From Phialocephala subalpina (taxonomy: Eukaryota > Ascomycota > Leotiomycetes > Helotiales > Mollisiaceae), in NCBI GenBank assembly GCA_900073065.1, contig FJOG01000003.1:2048133-2112132 (forward strand): a DNA stretch of 64,000 nucleotides. The letters run 5' to 3'. How positions within the stretch are numbered: position 1 is the first letter of the stretch; each line of letters opens with the position of its first letter. A model generated the notes under the pieces. That model did not search any database. It worked only from the letters and a program-made list of their open reading frames with translations, and had not been told where the DNA came from. Shown piece by piece: positions 12,758 through 24,685 of the stretch. A program made the position numbers and the translations under genes.

Positions 12758-15700
12758 CTACCACTCCCGCTTCCAGCTCTCAACAATCTTCTTTATAATC
12801 CCACTCCCAACAATATCATATCCATGTCTGATAGCCTCACTCTTCTCCCCAGTCTTCTCAGTCAAGAACACCAGCCCCCTTCTCCCAGGTCTGTCATTGT
12901 CATACTTCTCCGTGAAGAAATCTAGAAGCTTGATTGTCGGGTTCTTCTCTGGGCTGCTCTCACTGTCACGTAGACGACGAACCCACTCCCTTTGAGGCAC
13001 AGTCTCAAATTCGAGGCCAGCGTCCCGTAATGCTGGAAGGAGGTCGTTCGTCCAGTGGAACAGGTGAGAATTTTGGACATGGTAGACAATGTCCGAGTCG
13101 TCCATGGTCTTTGTTGACGCGGAGCCGTCCAGATCGGCAAGCTCAAGCACTGAGCGTGCTATGATATCGACAGGTAACCATGAGGGTGTCTGCAGTAGAT
13201 TAGCTTCTAGAATCCCTTGGGGAAAATAAGATGACTGTACCTCTTCCAACGCCGGCAGAGCTCCGATAGTTGACGCACTACGGATCATCAAAGAGATTGC
13301 CTCAGTGCTGTTCCACGACCCCAATTGAGTATCTCCCACGATTTGCCCAACTCTTAGAACCTTGGCTTTCATCCCAGTCTGCTCAGCTGCCGCCTTGATT
13401 ATTGTTTCCGTGACCAGTTTAGATCTGGCGTAGCCCATATTCTGAGCATGCGAAAGGTCATTTATGTAGGTCTCTTGAATCGTTGCCGGCAGTGGTGTTC
13501 CAGCTGCTGCCGAGATGGACGAACAGAAGAAGAGGTTGGCTGGCGTTGGCGTTGAGACACAGAGACAGAAATTGAGGAGATTGAAGGTGCCATTGATGTG
13601 CTGTTGTTCAAAGCTCTTGACGCCGAGGTTGAAGTTGACAGCCCAAGCACAATGTACGACGGTTGTTAAGGACTTTTGAAGTGTTTCAACTGTAGATGGT
13701 TCGAGTCCCAGATCTTCGCGACTGAGATCGGCCGGGAAGCAATGTATCTTGGTGAGGTCCAACGTAGAATCGAGTTGCTTGAACAAAAGCGTCGAGAGGA
13801 CTCTGCTTTGCGCTTCTGGTTGACTTGAAGCACGAGCTGGACAGTATACTGCTTTGACGTTTTCTAGCGCCACGAGTTGTGCCAGAACGTGTGCTCCAAG
13901 CGATCCAGTCGCACCAGTGAGTATCTATGTTTTCGTCAGTACCAGAACTCTTCTCAGCGTCCGTCCTACTTACAATAACTTCTCCATCAGCAATGCTTGA
14001 CCCCGGGACATGCCTTTTGAAAGTGGAATACTTCTGGACGAGCTCCCGCATTATTTCAATCTCATCGGCCTGGGCAACTTCCACTCCTATTCGCACAGAG
14101 TAAAGATGTTCGGCGAGTGCTAAGATATTGGGATATTCGAAGACGACATTTTGTCCCAGGGTGTCTGAACCAAGATCCAGTTCTCGAATCATAATGCCTC
14201 TGGCAGCAAGAGCTTGTAAGCTATCCACACCCGCCTCAAAGAAGTCGGTAGTATCATTGAGTTGTTCGAAGCCAAGATTGTCAGTGAAGAGATTGTGCAA
14301 GTAGAGTCTGAGTTCCGGCAAATCGAGTTGAAGCCGGTTTGCATTATTATCTTCAGGTGGTGTCTCGAATCGCAGGTAGATCGAATCGACGAGCTTTTCG
14401 AACTTCCTGTAGAAGGCGGCCCGAATCATGGTGCCCTTGTCTGTGGCAGGATACTCCACGTTGACGTCCAAAATCTCGATCATTTCTCGTGAGATCTGAC
14501 TGAAACCCTCAACCCTCGCATTTGCTGCTTGCACAACAGGCCAAAGAAGATTAAGCAGTTCTGCCTTGCTTAGACCCACTGTCCTCTCACTCGGCACGAT
14601 GATGAGACCTGGAAACGCTCTGCCAACACCAAACACGCAAGCTTCTCTGACCAGTTCATTTTCTCTGATCTGATGTTCGTACGGTATTGGAAGGACCTTC
14701 TCGCCATTGACAAGCGTGACTCGATCGTCCAAGCGACCAAGATACTTCCAAGCATTCGGGATTGTAGGATGAGGAGTGAAGAGATCACTTGTTTTGAATG
14801 AGTTTGGTGGGTCATCTGAATTCGAAACGACTTTGGAGGGCAGCCCATCGAGCACCACGCATTCAAATGTGTTCGGCGCTCGAGGTTCCATGAGCATGTA
14901 TGGAGAAGTTGAAGGCAGTGGTCGCACGTAGTTCCACGCTTTGTCTTCGGCGGGGCGGAAGGATGTCATGAGTTGACCGATCTCTGTTCTGGAGGTTGAT
15001 GTCAGAACGAGGGTAAATGTTCAACAGCAGCATGTTACTCACGCCCCGTAATGTCCCACCAAGTATACACCAGCTGCTACCAATCTATCTCCAAGATCAT
15101 CTGGGCAACTGCTACCCCCAAACAATACCAACTTGCATCTCTTGAGCACCTCAACGCCACTGTCAGTCTCTGCGAGTAACTTGAGAGCGTACGGAACTCC
15201 AAAGAAGCTTTCTGGCTTCACCGCATGCATTGCTTCGATCAGGTTTGGTCCGGACAGCGGTAGATTGGCGTTGAACAAGGAAATCTCTTTTCCAGAATGG
15301 ACTGCTCGAAAGAAGGATGAAAGCCCATGATTGTGGTAGAGTGGAAGCGTCAGGAACGCGCGATAACCGAAACTGCTCGAGTAATTCATCAGGCATGCTG
15401 CTTGAGTCTGAAAAATTGGCTTCGGAAGTCCTGTAGACCCAGAAGAGTGGATAATGAATGCTATCCTATTTGATGAAGAAGGGCCACCTTGCTGTCGAGG
15501 AAATCGAGGGACCAGGGGATCCTTTACGTCGTAGTCTGCTTGGGAGAGTAGTGAATACCGAGTGACTGATGTCTCTGATTGAATCGCTGTAACTTGCTTG
15601 CTCAGGTTCTCAGAGCTGACAATCCTTTTGCACTTCGTCTTGTGGAGTAGAGATACGTATGCTTCCGTAGCGAGACGATTTGAGAGGAGAAGTACCGCAA

Positions 15701-16110
15701 ATCCCAACCTGTGGAGTGCGAAGATACAGGCGACATAGTCCAAATTTGACGGAGCCAACAAAGCGACGACTTCTGCTTCACTGGAGCTCTAAGTATGCCG
15801 TTAATCATTTGGCGTCTCACGTTGGAATGGGTATTACCTCTGGCACAAGTCCCATTGAAGCATACTTGTCTGCGCCATGGTCTGCAAATCTATCGAGATC
15901 TTGCGCCGAGTAATGAACGTAATCAGCACGCCCTTTTGGACTTACTGGATATGCAACCAGTGGAGCATCGGGTATCGTCTGACTTCGATTGAAAAGCAGG
16001 TCGTCGACTGTATAAAGAGCATGCGTTGTGACTTCTCTCTCTACTACAGAGCTATCGAGCTTTGACGACGTTGTAGCATTGTGCCTCGTGGCAGTGAGTG
16101 TAGCAGACAT
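12758..16110 (-). CDS. NRPS-like adenylation-thiolation-reductase (A-T-R) enzyme
   Basis: Exons 16110-15838, 15788-15043, 14988-13974 and 13924-12758 give about 1066 residues; the last may contain a 54-nt in-frame intron (13191-13244). The adenylation domain (about 1-560) shows the A3 loop HSSGSTGLPKP, PLYHNHGL, A5 YGATEIGQL (formed across a splice junction) and A8 YLGRLDDRVTLVNGEK. The carrier domain (about 570-640) has FFEAGVDSLQA, whose Ser is the phosphopantetheine site. The C-terminal thioester reductase begins ILTGATGSLGAHVL (Rossmann NAD(P)H fold) and has the catalytic YxxxK as YARSK. Enzymes of this layout activate a carboxylic or amino acid, load it and release it reductively as an aldehyde or alcohol. 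There is no condensation domain. The substrate cannot be read. With the neighbouring permease it may form a minimal metabolite locus. Confidence 0.9.
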
Positions 16111-17138
16111 GACGAGACGTTGAGGCAATGTGCAATGAATAAGCGTAAGGAGATCCAATAGGACAATGACAGGTACAAAAAGTGCCAGAAGAATGTGCGT
16201 GACTTAACTTCTCAAGAAGTTGAAAGTTGTGGCACTTGTGCCTCTCGCCGCCTCTAAATCAACGGTCCTGTATGAAGTTCGGAGACAGTTACATGACTGG
16301 AAAAGGTTTCCGACACAAGGTATTTCCAGATCGTTTCTCTAGCTTTATAAATGTCCTAGGAGTCGAGAGCCAATGAGAAGGGTTGAATAGTACGTACTGA
16401 GCATCTGGTTGGATGCCACTCGCTGGCAAACTAACGTTGATCGGAAGCGGGGTCGGCGCGGAAAAAGTCGCGGAAATGTTGCATTTCCTTTTCCGAGCCA
16501 TCAATTATGCAATTCCCTTCCAAACACCAAGTTCTCTGTAGCCAGTGAAGCAACCCCGCCGCTATGCCGCTATGCAATGTAATTATTGTACAATCTCAGA
16601 CCGGATTTCTTCGGATGTCCTCATCTAAAATAGCTCTCAAGTCAATCTCAGGAAATTTAACCGACAACCTGCCCAAGCCCTTCACCACTACGCTGTGCTA
16701 GCAGTTGTTGTAACCTCTGTATCTGCCACTGACTCCATATCGAAATCCTTCTGATTACCTGGATAATGTTAGTAAAATCCAATAGCTGCACAATGTACTG
16801 TACTTACTCAGTGCACAAAACTGTGTGTGAAGATCAAGATCTTCTGCATCTTCTCGCAGGGTTATAGGCAACTCGGGGGACGTTGATTGCGATTGGAGAC
16901 TCGACGAGTGAGTCATTCTAGGAACAGGTGGGAACATTGATGCTGATACTGAGGCCGATGGTTCTCGAACGGTGGTATCAAGAGGGGGGAGATGGTGTAT
17001 ATTGTTTGGGTCTGACGAGTGGGAGTTGCCTTCATTCTTTTACCACCGCCGACACTACCATCACCAGTACCACGTTGACTAGGTGGGGGGAGAACGAGGA
17101 GGGCGTCTGCGAGTGATATCTACTCTGCAGATAGTGTC

Positions 17139-17285
17139 TTCAATCTCCCAGCCTTGCCGGGACTCTCTAGGACCGACTTTTGTGAGCAAGGACAGTCGAT
17201 CACTGACGCCAGGAGATTTTACTACTTGCAGTATCTCAGCTCAACCTAGCCTCTTCGATTGTCCTTGATAAGCTGGAAGATTGAA
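17139..17285. mobile_element. MITE-like element, copy A
   Basis: The left end TTCAATCTCCCAGCCTTGCC matches, as an inverted repeat with one mismatch over 14 bases, the right end at 17272-17285 (GCTGGAAGATTGAA). The left end continues GGGACTCTCTAGG, closely matching both ends of copy B at 28910-29037. It is about 147 bp and has no coding capacity. A target duplication is not evident, and the right half has decayed. I infer a non-autonomous DNA transposon shared by the two loci. Confidence 0.7.
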
Positions 17286-18525
17286 AACGATGTCTGCGGA
17301 CTTGGAGGTACATAACGCTGTGAACATAGAGAACTTGGCGTCCTTTGCTACCGTGGCACCCTTGTAACATAGGTGTTGCAACGTGTTGAGGAGTAAGGAG
17401 TTCCAATCATTCTCCGGCACATTTTCGTAAATTTGTTGATCGCTCGTGATGTCGAGGAACGGACATTAAGAAGAACGAACGAGGTACCATAACAAAAGCG
17501 CAAAATTGAATCATAAAACTGTCTGCGATGCCAACGAAACACTTTTGTTATCCTAAGCGACTTGTCACATGGAAGACTGAGTACTTTCCAAATATAGTCT
17601 AGGTTTTCGTAAATTCAAAAGAGTTGACTTATAGGATCCCAAAAATCTGTGTGTCCTAAGCAGCCCAAAAGGCATTGTTGTCACAGAACTCAACTCATCC
17701 GCTTCCACTACTCTCAATGCAGGGAAGAAACAACGAACCACCTAGTTCTGAGGGGCACTTGCGGAGACTGGTCGTTGAAGAGACTTCGACTCGGGAATAG
17801 GGTTGTCGGTCTATCGTTGAGCACGTAAGTCTCAGGTAGCAGTGTCTCAGGAACCGCGATAGCCTTCTTCGCCTCTACAGTGCTTCCTCTGAGGACCCTA
17901 CCTGTATGTTCATGCTCTAATCATCTCCCATCTGCCATCAGCGTCCAGCTTCTTTTGCCAAAGGGTTCGAGGCTTGTGAAGGTCGAGTGAAGATTCGGGT
18001 TGAGCTTTTCGTGGAAGTCGCGGCGGATGGTAGAGGGTAGTTCGTCATTTGTAGAAGGTAAAGCAGTCCGAGTAGGTCTTTTGAGATATAATTAGTCGCT
18101 TCTAAAGATGGGTGGCTCCCAGTGTACCACAACGCAAACGCTTAAGGACCATCAAGCTGGAGACATTGACCAGGACTTGAGAAAATGATAATTATGGTAT
18201 CAAGCACTTCTGAATTACTGTTCGGGATACTGTTCGGGTTTCACAAGAACAAGCTCCAAAGTATCGCATATGACGTTCTGTGTCGCTTTGTTTGCGGTGG
18301 GCAAGGGGATTCGCAATGCTTGCGAAGCTTGTATAAGGGTTGAAGATTGCGGACGACTTGCCAAGTTCCTGCAAGATGGATTGCCCAGCCGAATCAGACA
18401 ACAGAGCGTAGAAAAGCTTGAGGAACATACAAGAAAGGCAAGAAAGGCCCTAAGGAGATGCAGTTTTTCTTAGTTAGGGAAGGGACGGAGATCACCGAGA
18501 CTGCCTCGTATCTCGCATCTCATGG

Positions 18526-18554
18526 ACACCAGCGGGCGCCGCGCCCGCTGGTGT
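18526..18554. repeat. 29-bp GC-rich perfect palindrome with a 1-base spacer
   Basis: The left arm, ACACCAGCGGGCGC (18526-18539), is the exact reverse complement of the right arm, GCGCCCGCTGGTGT (18541-18554), with one C between them. The strand would form a very stable 14-bp hairpin. It is not next to a recognised gene end and lacks a T-run. Function unknown. Confidence 0.85.
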
Positions 18555-19195
18555 GCGCCACAAACCAAAACCAAAAAAATACATAACCAGAAACCTTTGT
18601 GTTTCCTCGATCTCGTCTTCAAACACATCAACAATACTGAAGGAGTCAGATAACCTTGAAAGCTTCGGAGTCGAGCGCTTGCAAGATTCATGGCGAAGGG
18701 GCATGTCTAAAGTCCCCGAATATGAAGCACTCTCACAGCTCGCGCTGGCGAGTAAACCTTCAAAATGCGGTGGCAGCAGTGCTGTTTCGCGAGCCTTATT
18801 CGAAGTCCCCAACTTCTTGGGAGATTCAAATATAGGTCTCCATAAAAAGGTTATGGAATAAGTGCTGCACTCAATCTGACGAACTCTCCTTCAGCTTTTG
18901 CTGTCAAAAACCAACCAAGTCAATAACATGACAACTCATATTTCATGACCTGTTTGGAAGGGACAGCGATTATGACTTGAGGATTTTGTTCTGCAGATTG
19001 AGTCTTGCTACTTGTTTAGTTCACCCCAGTAGCTCTGACAGGTATGCACAAAACTGTGCTATTCAGTGGTACTTTACAAGATTTTGTTGATCCACTCGAG
19101 CTTGCGTTGACCAAGAGCAAGTTTCCCAGAGGGCGAGAGATGATCAGGTCCACCGGTGACTTTGACGTCTCTGAGCATGTGACTCGACACCTGCT

Positions 19196-20518
19196 CTAGT
19201 AGCTGTTTTTGACATGATCGCGGTGCTTGGCTTCTTGCTCCAGGAAACGTTCGCGAATTCCAACTCCCTTCTTGACCAGTGGTTCCTCCGTATGCAACTC
19301 CAACTTCAGCTTCTTGACTTCTCCTCGCAAGTTCTCCACTGTTTCGCGACCCAACTCGACTAATTCCTCGGTTCTTTCCTTGTCATTGGCCAACTTCCTC
19401 AATTCCTCCTTCATATCACCCTCCTTCTCACCCAAGAACTCGCTGCCAAAGACCGCAACGATGTATGTTCTGATGAGGTAGTCGTTGGTGTCCCTAGTCT
19501 CCTGAGATATCTTCGCCTCATTCCAAAGCTGAAGCTTGAAGGCCTTGAGGTTTCTTTCTGCCAATGCAAGGTTATCTTTTAGCTCAGCTACCTGAATTTT
19601 GCCGGCATCAAGGCCTTTGTTAGCTTCTGCAAGCTCCAACTCCAACTTTAAGACGACACTTTCGATGTCCTTGACGTGCTTGGACTTTGTCATCTCTTTG
19701 TCAAGCTGGGCTCTGACGGTATCCCGATCCTTCTTGACCATCGAGAGTTCCCATTGCAAGTCAGAAACACTCTGTTTGCTACTCTGGATCTCGTGGTATT
19801 TTGCTGTCCGCTTCGAGAGTTGGGATTTCGTAGTGCTGAGCTCCTTCGTCACTGCATCAAGTTCCTTTCGTAGTTCAGAGACTTCCTTTCTTAATGGCTC
19901 AACTTCTCCCTTCATTCCCTGAAAGCCCTCCACTTTCTTGCGAAGGCTCTTTGTCTCTATAGTAAGTCTCTCGTTGGCCTGCCTCAATGCCCGGCAATCC
20001 TCCTCGGCCTTTTGCTCAAGGATGTTCTTGAGTTCGTCTCGGTTCTTATCATACTTCGCCTTAAGACTCTTGGCAAATTCTGTGTACTTGTCGGAGAGAG
20101 CCTCTTCAGATCTGTCGTGTGTCGTGATGAGGTCCTTGACATACTTGTTATGCGCGGCAGCAATTTTCACCATGTCGTTGTTATGAATGGCAGTAAGTCG
20201 CGTCGTTGTGTTGTCAATTGCCGCGTTGACCAACTCATCGGACTTGATTTTCAGTAGTTCGATCTCGTCCGCGTGTCTCTGATCCGTCTCGATGATTTGT
20301 CTGTAGAAACCATTGCTCTGTTGAAGTGAGTTAGTTAATTGGGTCCTGGCATCATGGAGCTGTTGCGATAGATTTTCGATCCGGTCTTGGTACACCATTT
20401 CGTTGCTCGTTGCCTTGTGTAGGGCCACGGTTGAGGCTATCATGATTTTCGTAGCATCGGACGTCTGGGCTGAGAGTATGGCAGTGGGCGAAGATTGGGT
20501 ATCTTTTGGTTCCGCCAT
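19196..20518 (-). CDS. Long coiled-coil protein of a local family
   Basis: An intronless frame of 440 residues from ATG at 20518 (MAEPKDTQ). The same frame runs upstream to another ATG at 20704, but the TATA-like site at 20565-20573 favours the downstream start. Most of residues 60-400 is heptad-rich Lys/Glu/Leu coiled coil with no enzyme motif. The C-terminus carries TEEPLVKKGVGIRERFLE, which resembles TEPLVKIGAAIRMRYMELE in the broken gene at 25918-27364, so the two are relatives. After an A5 run at about 19206-19211 the next frame stays open to a TAA at 19074-19076 and reads KQLLEQVSSHMLRD and GQRKLEWINKIL. The true C-terminus may therefore be longer if the run has lost one A. Role unknown. 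Confidence 0.7.
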   Translation of the reverse strand: MAEPKDTQSSPTAILSAQTSDATKIMIASTVALHKATSNEMVYQDRIENLSQQLHDARTQLTNSLQQSNGFYRQIIETDQRHADEIELLKIKSDELVNAAIDNTTTRLTAIHNNDMVKIAAAHNKYVKDLITTHDRSEEALSDKYTEFAKSLKAKYDKNRDELKNILEQKAEEDCRALRQANERLTIETKSLRKKVEGFQGMKGEVEPLRKEVSELRKELDAVTKELSTTKSQLSKRTAKYHEIQSSKQSVSDLQWELSMVKKDRDTVRAQLDKEMTKSKHVKDIESVVLKLELELAEANKGLDAGKIQVAELKDNLALAERNLKAFKLQLWNEAKISQETRDTNDYLIRTYIVAVFGSEFLGEKEGDMKEELRKLANDKERTEELVELGRETVENLRGEVKKLKLELHTEEPLVKKGVGIRERFLEQEAKHRDHVKNSY

Positions 20519-22228
20519 CGTGTTTGTAGTGCGACTTGCGATGTGGTTGCTCCGAGTGTGCGAGTATTTATATCGAAGACCGCAGGCTCGCTTGAGGTTG
20601 GTCGAAATTTCCTCAGCCTTGCGTGCTTCGGAGTGAATAGCGCTTGCAAATGACAAGGACGTCACATTCGGTTGCGATACCGAAAGCAGTACTGCAAGGT
20701 GCATCGGCTACTATCCGTGAATATATTTTTGCTTGTCCGTGGCGGACTCGCCGTGTTCCAAGGCAGTCTGTCCAGGTGCATGGCCAGTTTCTGAGCCACA
20801 GCCACAACTTTTGGCAGCTGAAATGTCCCAACCCATTTGGTTCTTTCATCTAAAGGATTATCTGAAGTTCATTACTCGCTATGTTCAAAAGTCTGTCCAA
20901 GTGCCTCAAACCTTAGGCAAGACAAGCAGCTCTCCCCGGAGAAGATGCATTGGACGAACTGCCACACGGGGCATAGACCTCTTATAATCCATTTTCCTGA
21001 AAGAACTCAAGGTTTCCCAGAATTTTTCGCAGCCAAAAGTTATATCTTTTACACAGGAACTGGGGGTATTACCGGTAGCCATGCACCCGGACAAGCTCCT
21101 GAAGTTGGCAAATACATCGTGTAAGGGTTTAATGCAGCTTCTTAGTACAATAGTGAGGTTTCTACTCAAAACTTTAAGGCACTCTGATAGATTTCTGAAC
21201 ATGTTGAGTATTAGATCACTTCCATAGCAAAAATGGTCCTATACGTTACTAGTATGAATCGTTATCGGTTTCTGGACTGACTGGTTCAGTGGATAGAAGT
21301 TGCGCCTTCAGACCGAAGGTCAAGGTTTCAACATTGCAGTCAACGATGAAACAATGATGGTCGCATCACTTGATAGCACTCGTCTCTAGGAACGAAGATG
21401 GCAGTGTTAAGATGAGCAGCCGAACCACTCCCGAGACAGGTGGCCTGAACTACCGGAAAAACAATGACAAATTGCGGTGACTTTAGTGTGGTTATAGAAG
21501 GCACCGAACCATCATGCATTTTGTCAAATACATTGGAAGAGAAAGGATATGTTGGAGTGGAATGTCCGAGTTGCTGGGATTCAAAGCGCCGGGGATCGGG
21601 GCTGGTTCTATGAGGGGTTAGGTTATCCTCCCTCAATTACGTGTACCTTTGGCGCAAATTACCTCAACTCTTTGGGGGACTTAGCTCCAGGAGGATGTCT
21701 GTACAGATATTGAGGACCCCAAGACTAGATAACTTGGGAAGCTGACTGGCCTTTACTCGTACTTCCGATGCTGGGTACGCTTCGGTTGAAGTTGGTAGAG
21801 GGGAAACGGAGCGTGGGCATGGGACGATGGAGTGTTTGGAAATGTTGGAAGCAGGGTGGAGCAGGTGACAGAGTTCGAGAGAGAAGAGATGACAGGGTGG
21901 GACATCGAGGAGAATATCAAGACGAAGCGGCTTTACAAGAAGCTCGAAGACGAGAACGACGGACCTTGATCATTAAATTGAAGATTTAATAGAGTCCAAT
22001 TAGAGTAGGCAACCCTAATAAGATAGACAAGTCTAGTACACCTAGCTCTCTCGACTCGGCCCTCAAAAACCTCCGCTTGGACGGTCTCAGCCAGCTCGAG
22101 AACTCACACCAAAATATCAGAGACGCCTTCATACGGCGTCTAAGGAAGGTTCCGCGCATGGTTAACAACATTTTGCCACAGAAGAAGAAGGAAGAAACCA
22201 ATTCGGCTGCGCTGCTATCTGGGGTGGC
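20519..22228. other. Intergenic region with a tRNA-like fragment
   Basis: No gene is recognised. Bases near 21275-21342 resemble a decayed tRNA (GACTG...CAGTC ends, a TGGTTCAGTGGATAGA D-arm-like stretch), but the T arm and U33 rule fail. The remainder has only short frames without domains. Confidence 0.4.
20565..20573 (-). promoter_or_regulatory. TATA-like element of the coiled-coil gene
   Basis: On the minus strand it reads ATATAAATA, 47 bases upstream of the chosen ATG at 20518. Such a short leader is plausible for fungi. It supports the downstream start over the longer frame. Confidence 0.45.
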
Positions 22229-22504
22229 TTGCTTCAAAATTCTCTTCACTTTGCGACTTTGCAAAGCATCGCGTTTCCCAATATCCTTGGTCTTCGACGC
22301 TTTTCGTCCGCGAAGCATCTTGTAGCTCTTATCGACTATAGACTTACTTATGGCAAGCTACAGTACGAGACTAGATGGAGAGGACATCGTGCTTCGGCGC
22401 AGACTAGTACGAATATTCTGCCGAACTACTTCCATCAACGTTGTCCAAACAAGCGAAAGCGCCAAACGGAAGCTAGGTATATGCTCAAGGGGTTAAATTT
22501 ATAA
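22229..22504 (+). pseudogene. Possible Ty3/gypsy chromodomain relic
   Basis: A 91-codon frame contains IDYRLTYGKLQYETRWRGH, which fits the chromodomain pattern at the end of fungal Ty3/gypsy polyproteins (I.D.R...GKLQY.V.WKG). About 30 residues later comes NYFHQRCPNKRK, like the usual DFHxxxPxKP tail. Nothing of reverse transcriptase or integrase is visible on either side and I see no LTR. It is most likely a fragment of a retroelement 3' end. The match is from memory of the domain pattern and is weak over the middle part. Confidence 0.35.
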
Positions 22505-22708
22505 CATTCATAGCTAAGGAGAGAGACAGGAGCTAGCTATTTAAAAGATTTACGCAAGCCCTTTCTCTTCGAGAGTCGGTCGCAACTTCCACATCTGTCG
22601 CTTGGTGGCATACCACCGATGAGCCTCAAGCAATTCCTAAACATCGTTCTTCCAGGCCGAGTACGTCGCAAGATAAGCCCATGAATAGCTGGAATCGGAG
22701 GGTTATTT

Positions 22709-24685
22709 CTAAGCGGCGCTCTTATGATCCCCAACTTCTTGCAGTGGCGCAACTGCTGCTTCCTCGATGTGGTCATGGTCATCTTTGATCCCATAATGAA
22801 TTTCGTTCTCGACCGCAATGACCGCCTGATCAGCAAGATCTTTGTCCTCGAACAGGAAGGCAAGTTCTTCGAGTGTTCTGCCTTGAGTTTCGGGATACAT
22901 AAAGAAGATGAAAAGAAGTTCGAACGTGATCCATCCGCAGTAAATTGCCATATACTTCCAGTCGATGGCTGTCATGGCGATTGGATTGACATTATTCGAA
23001 AAGAAGAGGCCGATCTTGTTAAAGACTTGCTCAATTCCAATACCACGGCTCTTGACATTATACGGGAAAAGCTCGATGAGGAAAGCTGTCATCCATTAGT
23101 ATGTACTTAATTCTGGAAAGAGTTTGGAGAGGCGACTTACTATACGTCAAAGTGTTGTTTCCAAGGTTATAAGGAACATTGAAGGCAAAGTAAAAGAACA
23201 GCGCCGCAATCCCTGCAGATTTGTTCTTCACTCCGTGTTTCTTGGCTTCGTTGAGTTTCTCGTATGAAATTGTCATCGCGATGAAGACAATCAACATTCC
23301 AGAGGCAGCGGACATGAACATAACTCTGCGTTTAAACCTCGCTACAACGAGAGCAAATGTCGTAGCAGTGAGTAGACCCCAACATGCATTGGCAAGGTTG
23401 ATTCTTGTTTTGGCATAGGCAGTGGTGTATCCCATCCGGTCGAACAGCAGGCTCGAATAATAAGTAAGGAGCGAATTTCTTGAGAGTTGGGTGAAGAGGC
23501 CGAGGAAAACAGCAATGACTGTGCGGCGTCGCATTCCTTTTGTAGCGACCATGTTCAGCCAGGATTGTTTCGAATTGTCCATCTCGATCTTGATTGTGGA
23601 GCGGATCTGGGCCATTTCCGCCTTTGACGAGAATCGACTCTGAGTCTCCTTCGGCGTGGTACTTTGTCAAAATAGCATGGGCTTCCTCATGTCTGTCTCT
23701 GCTGATGAGCCATCTTGGACTTTCCGGAAGCATACTAAAGATAAAGTTAGTAAAAGCAAGACATTACTAGCAGAGATCTCTGATATAATTACATGATCGT
23801 TGTTATCTGAAGAAGAGAAGGGACCATCTGTAGCAACGAAGGAATGCGCCAACTCCAATTACTTGGTATTGGCGTGGTCCCAAGACTGACAGCAGCAGCA
23901 GCAATCTGACCGATGAAATAAGAGGAGTTGAACAGAGATGTCATGGTGTCTCGATCTTTAGGGTGGGCCAATTCTCCGATCAAAGAAGAACCAGATACTA
24001 GAGAATCGAAGAGTCAGCTTTAATCGTTTCTAACCAGAGTGGAGGGGCTTGAGAGTCCTAAGAGCTATGGAACATTATCAAGGAGCCAAACTCCTACTTA
24101 CTGATGCAGAAAATGATCCCAAATCCGAGTACCATACGAGCGAAGAGATACATTCCAACTTGACAAGGTCAGTGGCAACCCAATGGTGTTCAGTGAGGAA
24201 GACCTACGATTTTGGGCGAATCCCTGTATCAAAGCGCCGATGACCATGATAATAGAACCAGCCAGAATTGGCACCCGTCTTCCAAAGCGCTGGTTTACAT
24301 ATGGCGCGACAGGCACTCCGATGATAGAACCAAGTTGGTAGGAAGCGGATAGAAATCCCAACATGCCAGGAGACATTACTGGCTTCCCAGTCTTATCCTT
24401 TCTGTCAGAGAAGTCTGAGTATGTTAGCTGTGTACCAGAGAGGAGAAGAAGGGTCGTACATTTTGACCAGTATGGAGTAAATTGCAAAGTGTTGATCAAT
24501 TGCGAACCGAATCCAGACGTCATCTCAACACCCATACAGCAAGCAAAGAGACAGAGATACATCAGACGTAGGTTGCGTTTTTTGAACCATATTACTTTGT
24601 CTTCAGCGGCTATTTGCGTGACGATGGGGGCGGAGACACCCTCAGCATGAGGAGTCAGTTCGTCAATTGCAAGATGTGGTGCCAT
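22709..24685 (-). CDS. MFS sugar porter (hexose/lactose-permease type), one apparent frameshift
   Basis: A multi-exon minus-strand gene, MAPHLAIDEL at 24685 to the stop at 22709. Sugar-porter features appear in order: GFGSQLINTLQFTPYW (TM1 region), FLSASYQLGSIIGVP, NQRFGRRVPI (loop 2-3 R-x-G-R-R motif), ARMVLGFGI, ELAHPKDR, LPESPRWLISRDRHEEA (the PESPR motif after TM6), and the C-terminal PETQGRTLEELAFLFE. Introns follow GT-AG; the first joins WSK to YFSDRKDK. Near 23618-23625 the frame shifts by one base in an AAAGG run: ESILVK must join AEMAQIRS. The gene otherwise looks intact, so an assembly error or a recent lesion is likely. It should import a sugar across the plasma membrane. The substrate is unknown; galactosides or hexoses are plausible. 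Confidence 0.82.

Larger units (their letters stand above)
16111..19195. other. Gene-poor region with a MITE and a GC palindrome
   Basis: I find no convincing gene. A minus-strand Ser/Pro-rich frame (roughly 16755-17020) resembles the linker of a fungal regulator but has no zinc cluster. Overlapping frames at 18492-18861 flank the palindrome and have no domain. Mobile and repeat entries within this stretch are listed separately. Confidence 0.45.

Noticed and set aside
16755..17020. Ser/Pro-rich minus-strand frame resembling a transcription-factor linker
   Set aside because: No zinc cluster, no start that connects, and the copy A MITE lies just upstream.
21275..21342. tRNA-like sequence with matching GACTG/CAGTC ends
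   Set aside because: The T arm does not pair, the anticodon loop lacks U33, and the best loop has five bases. At most a decayed tRNA.
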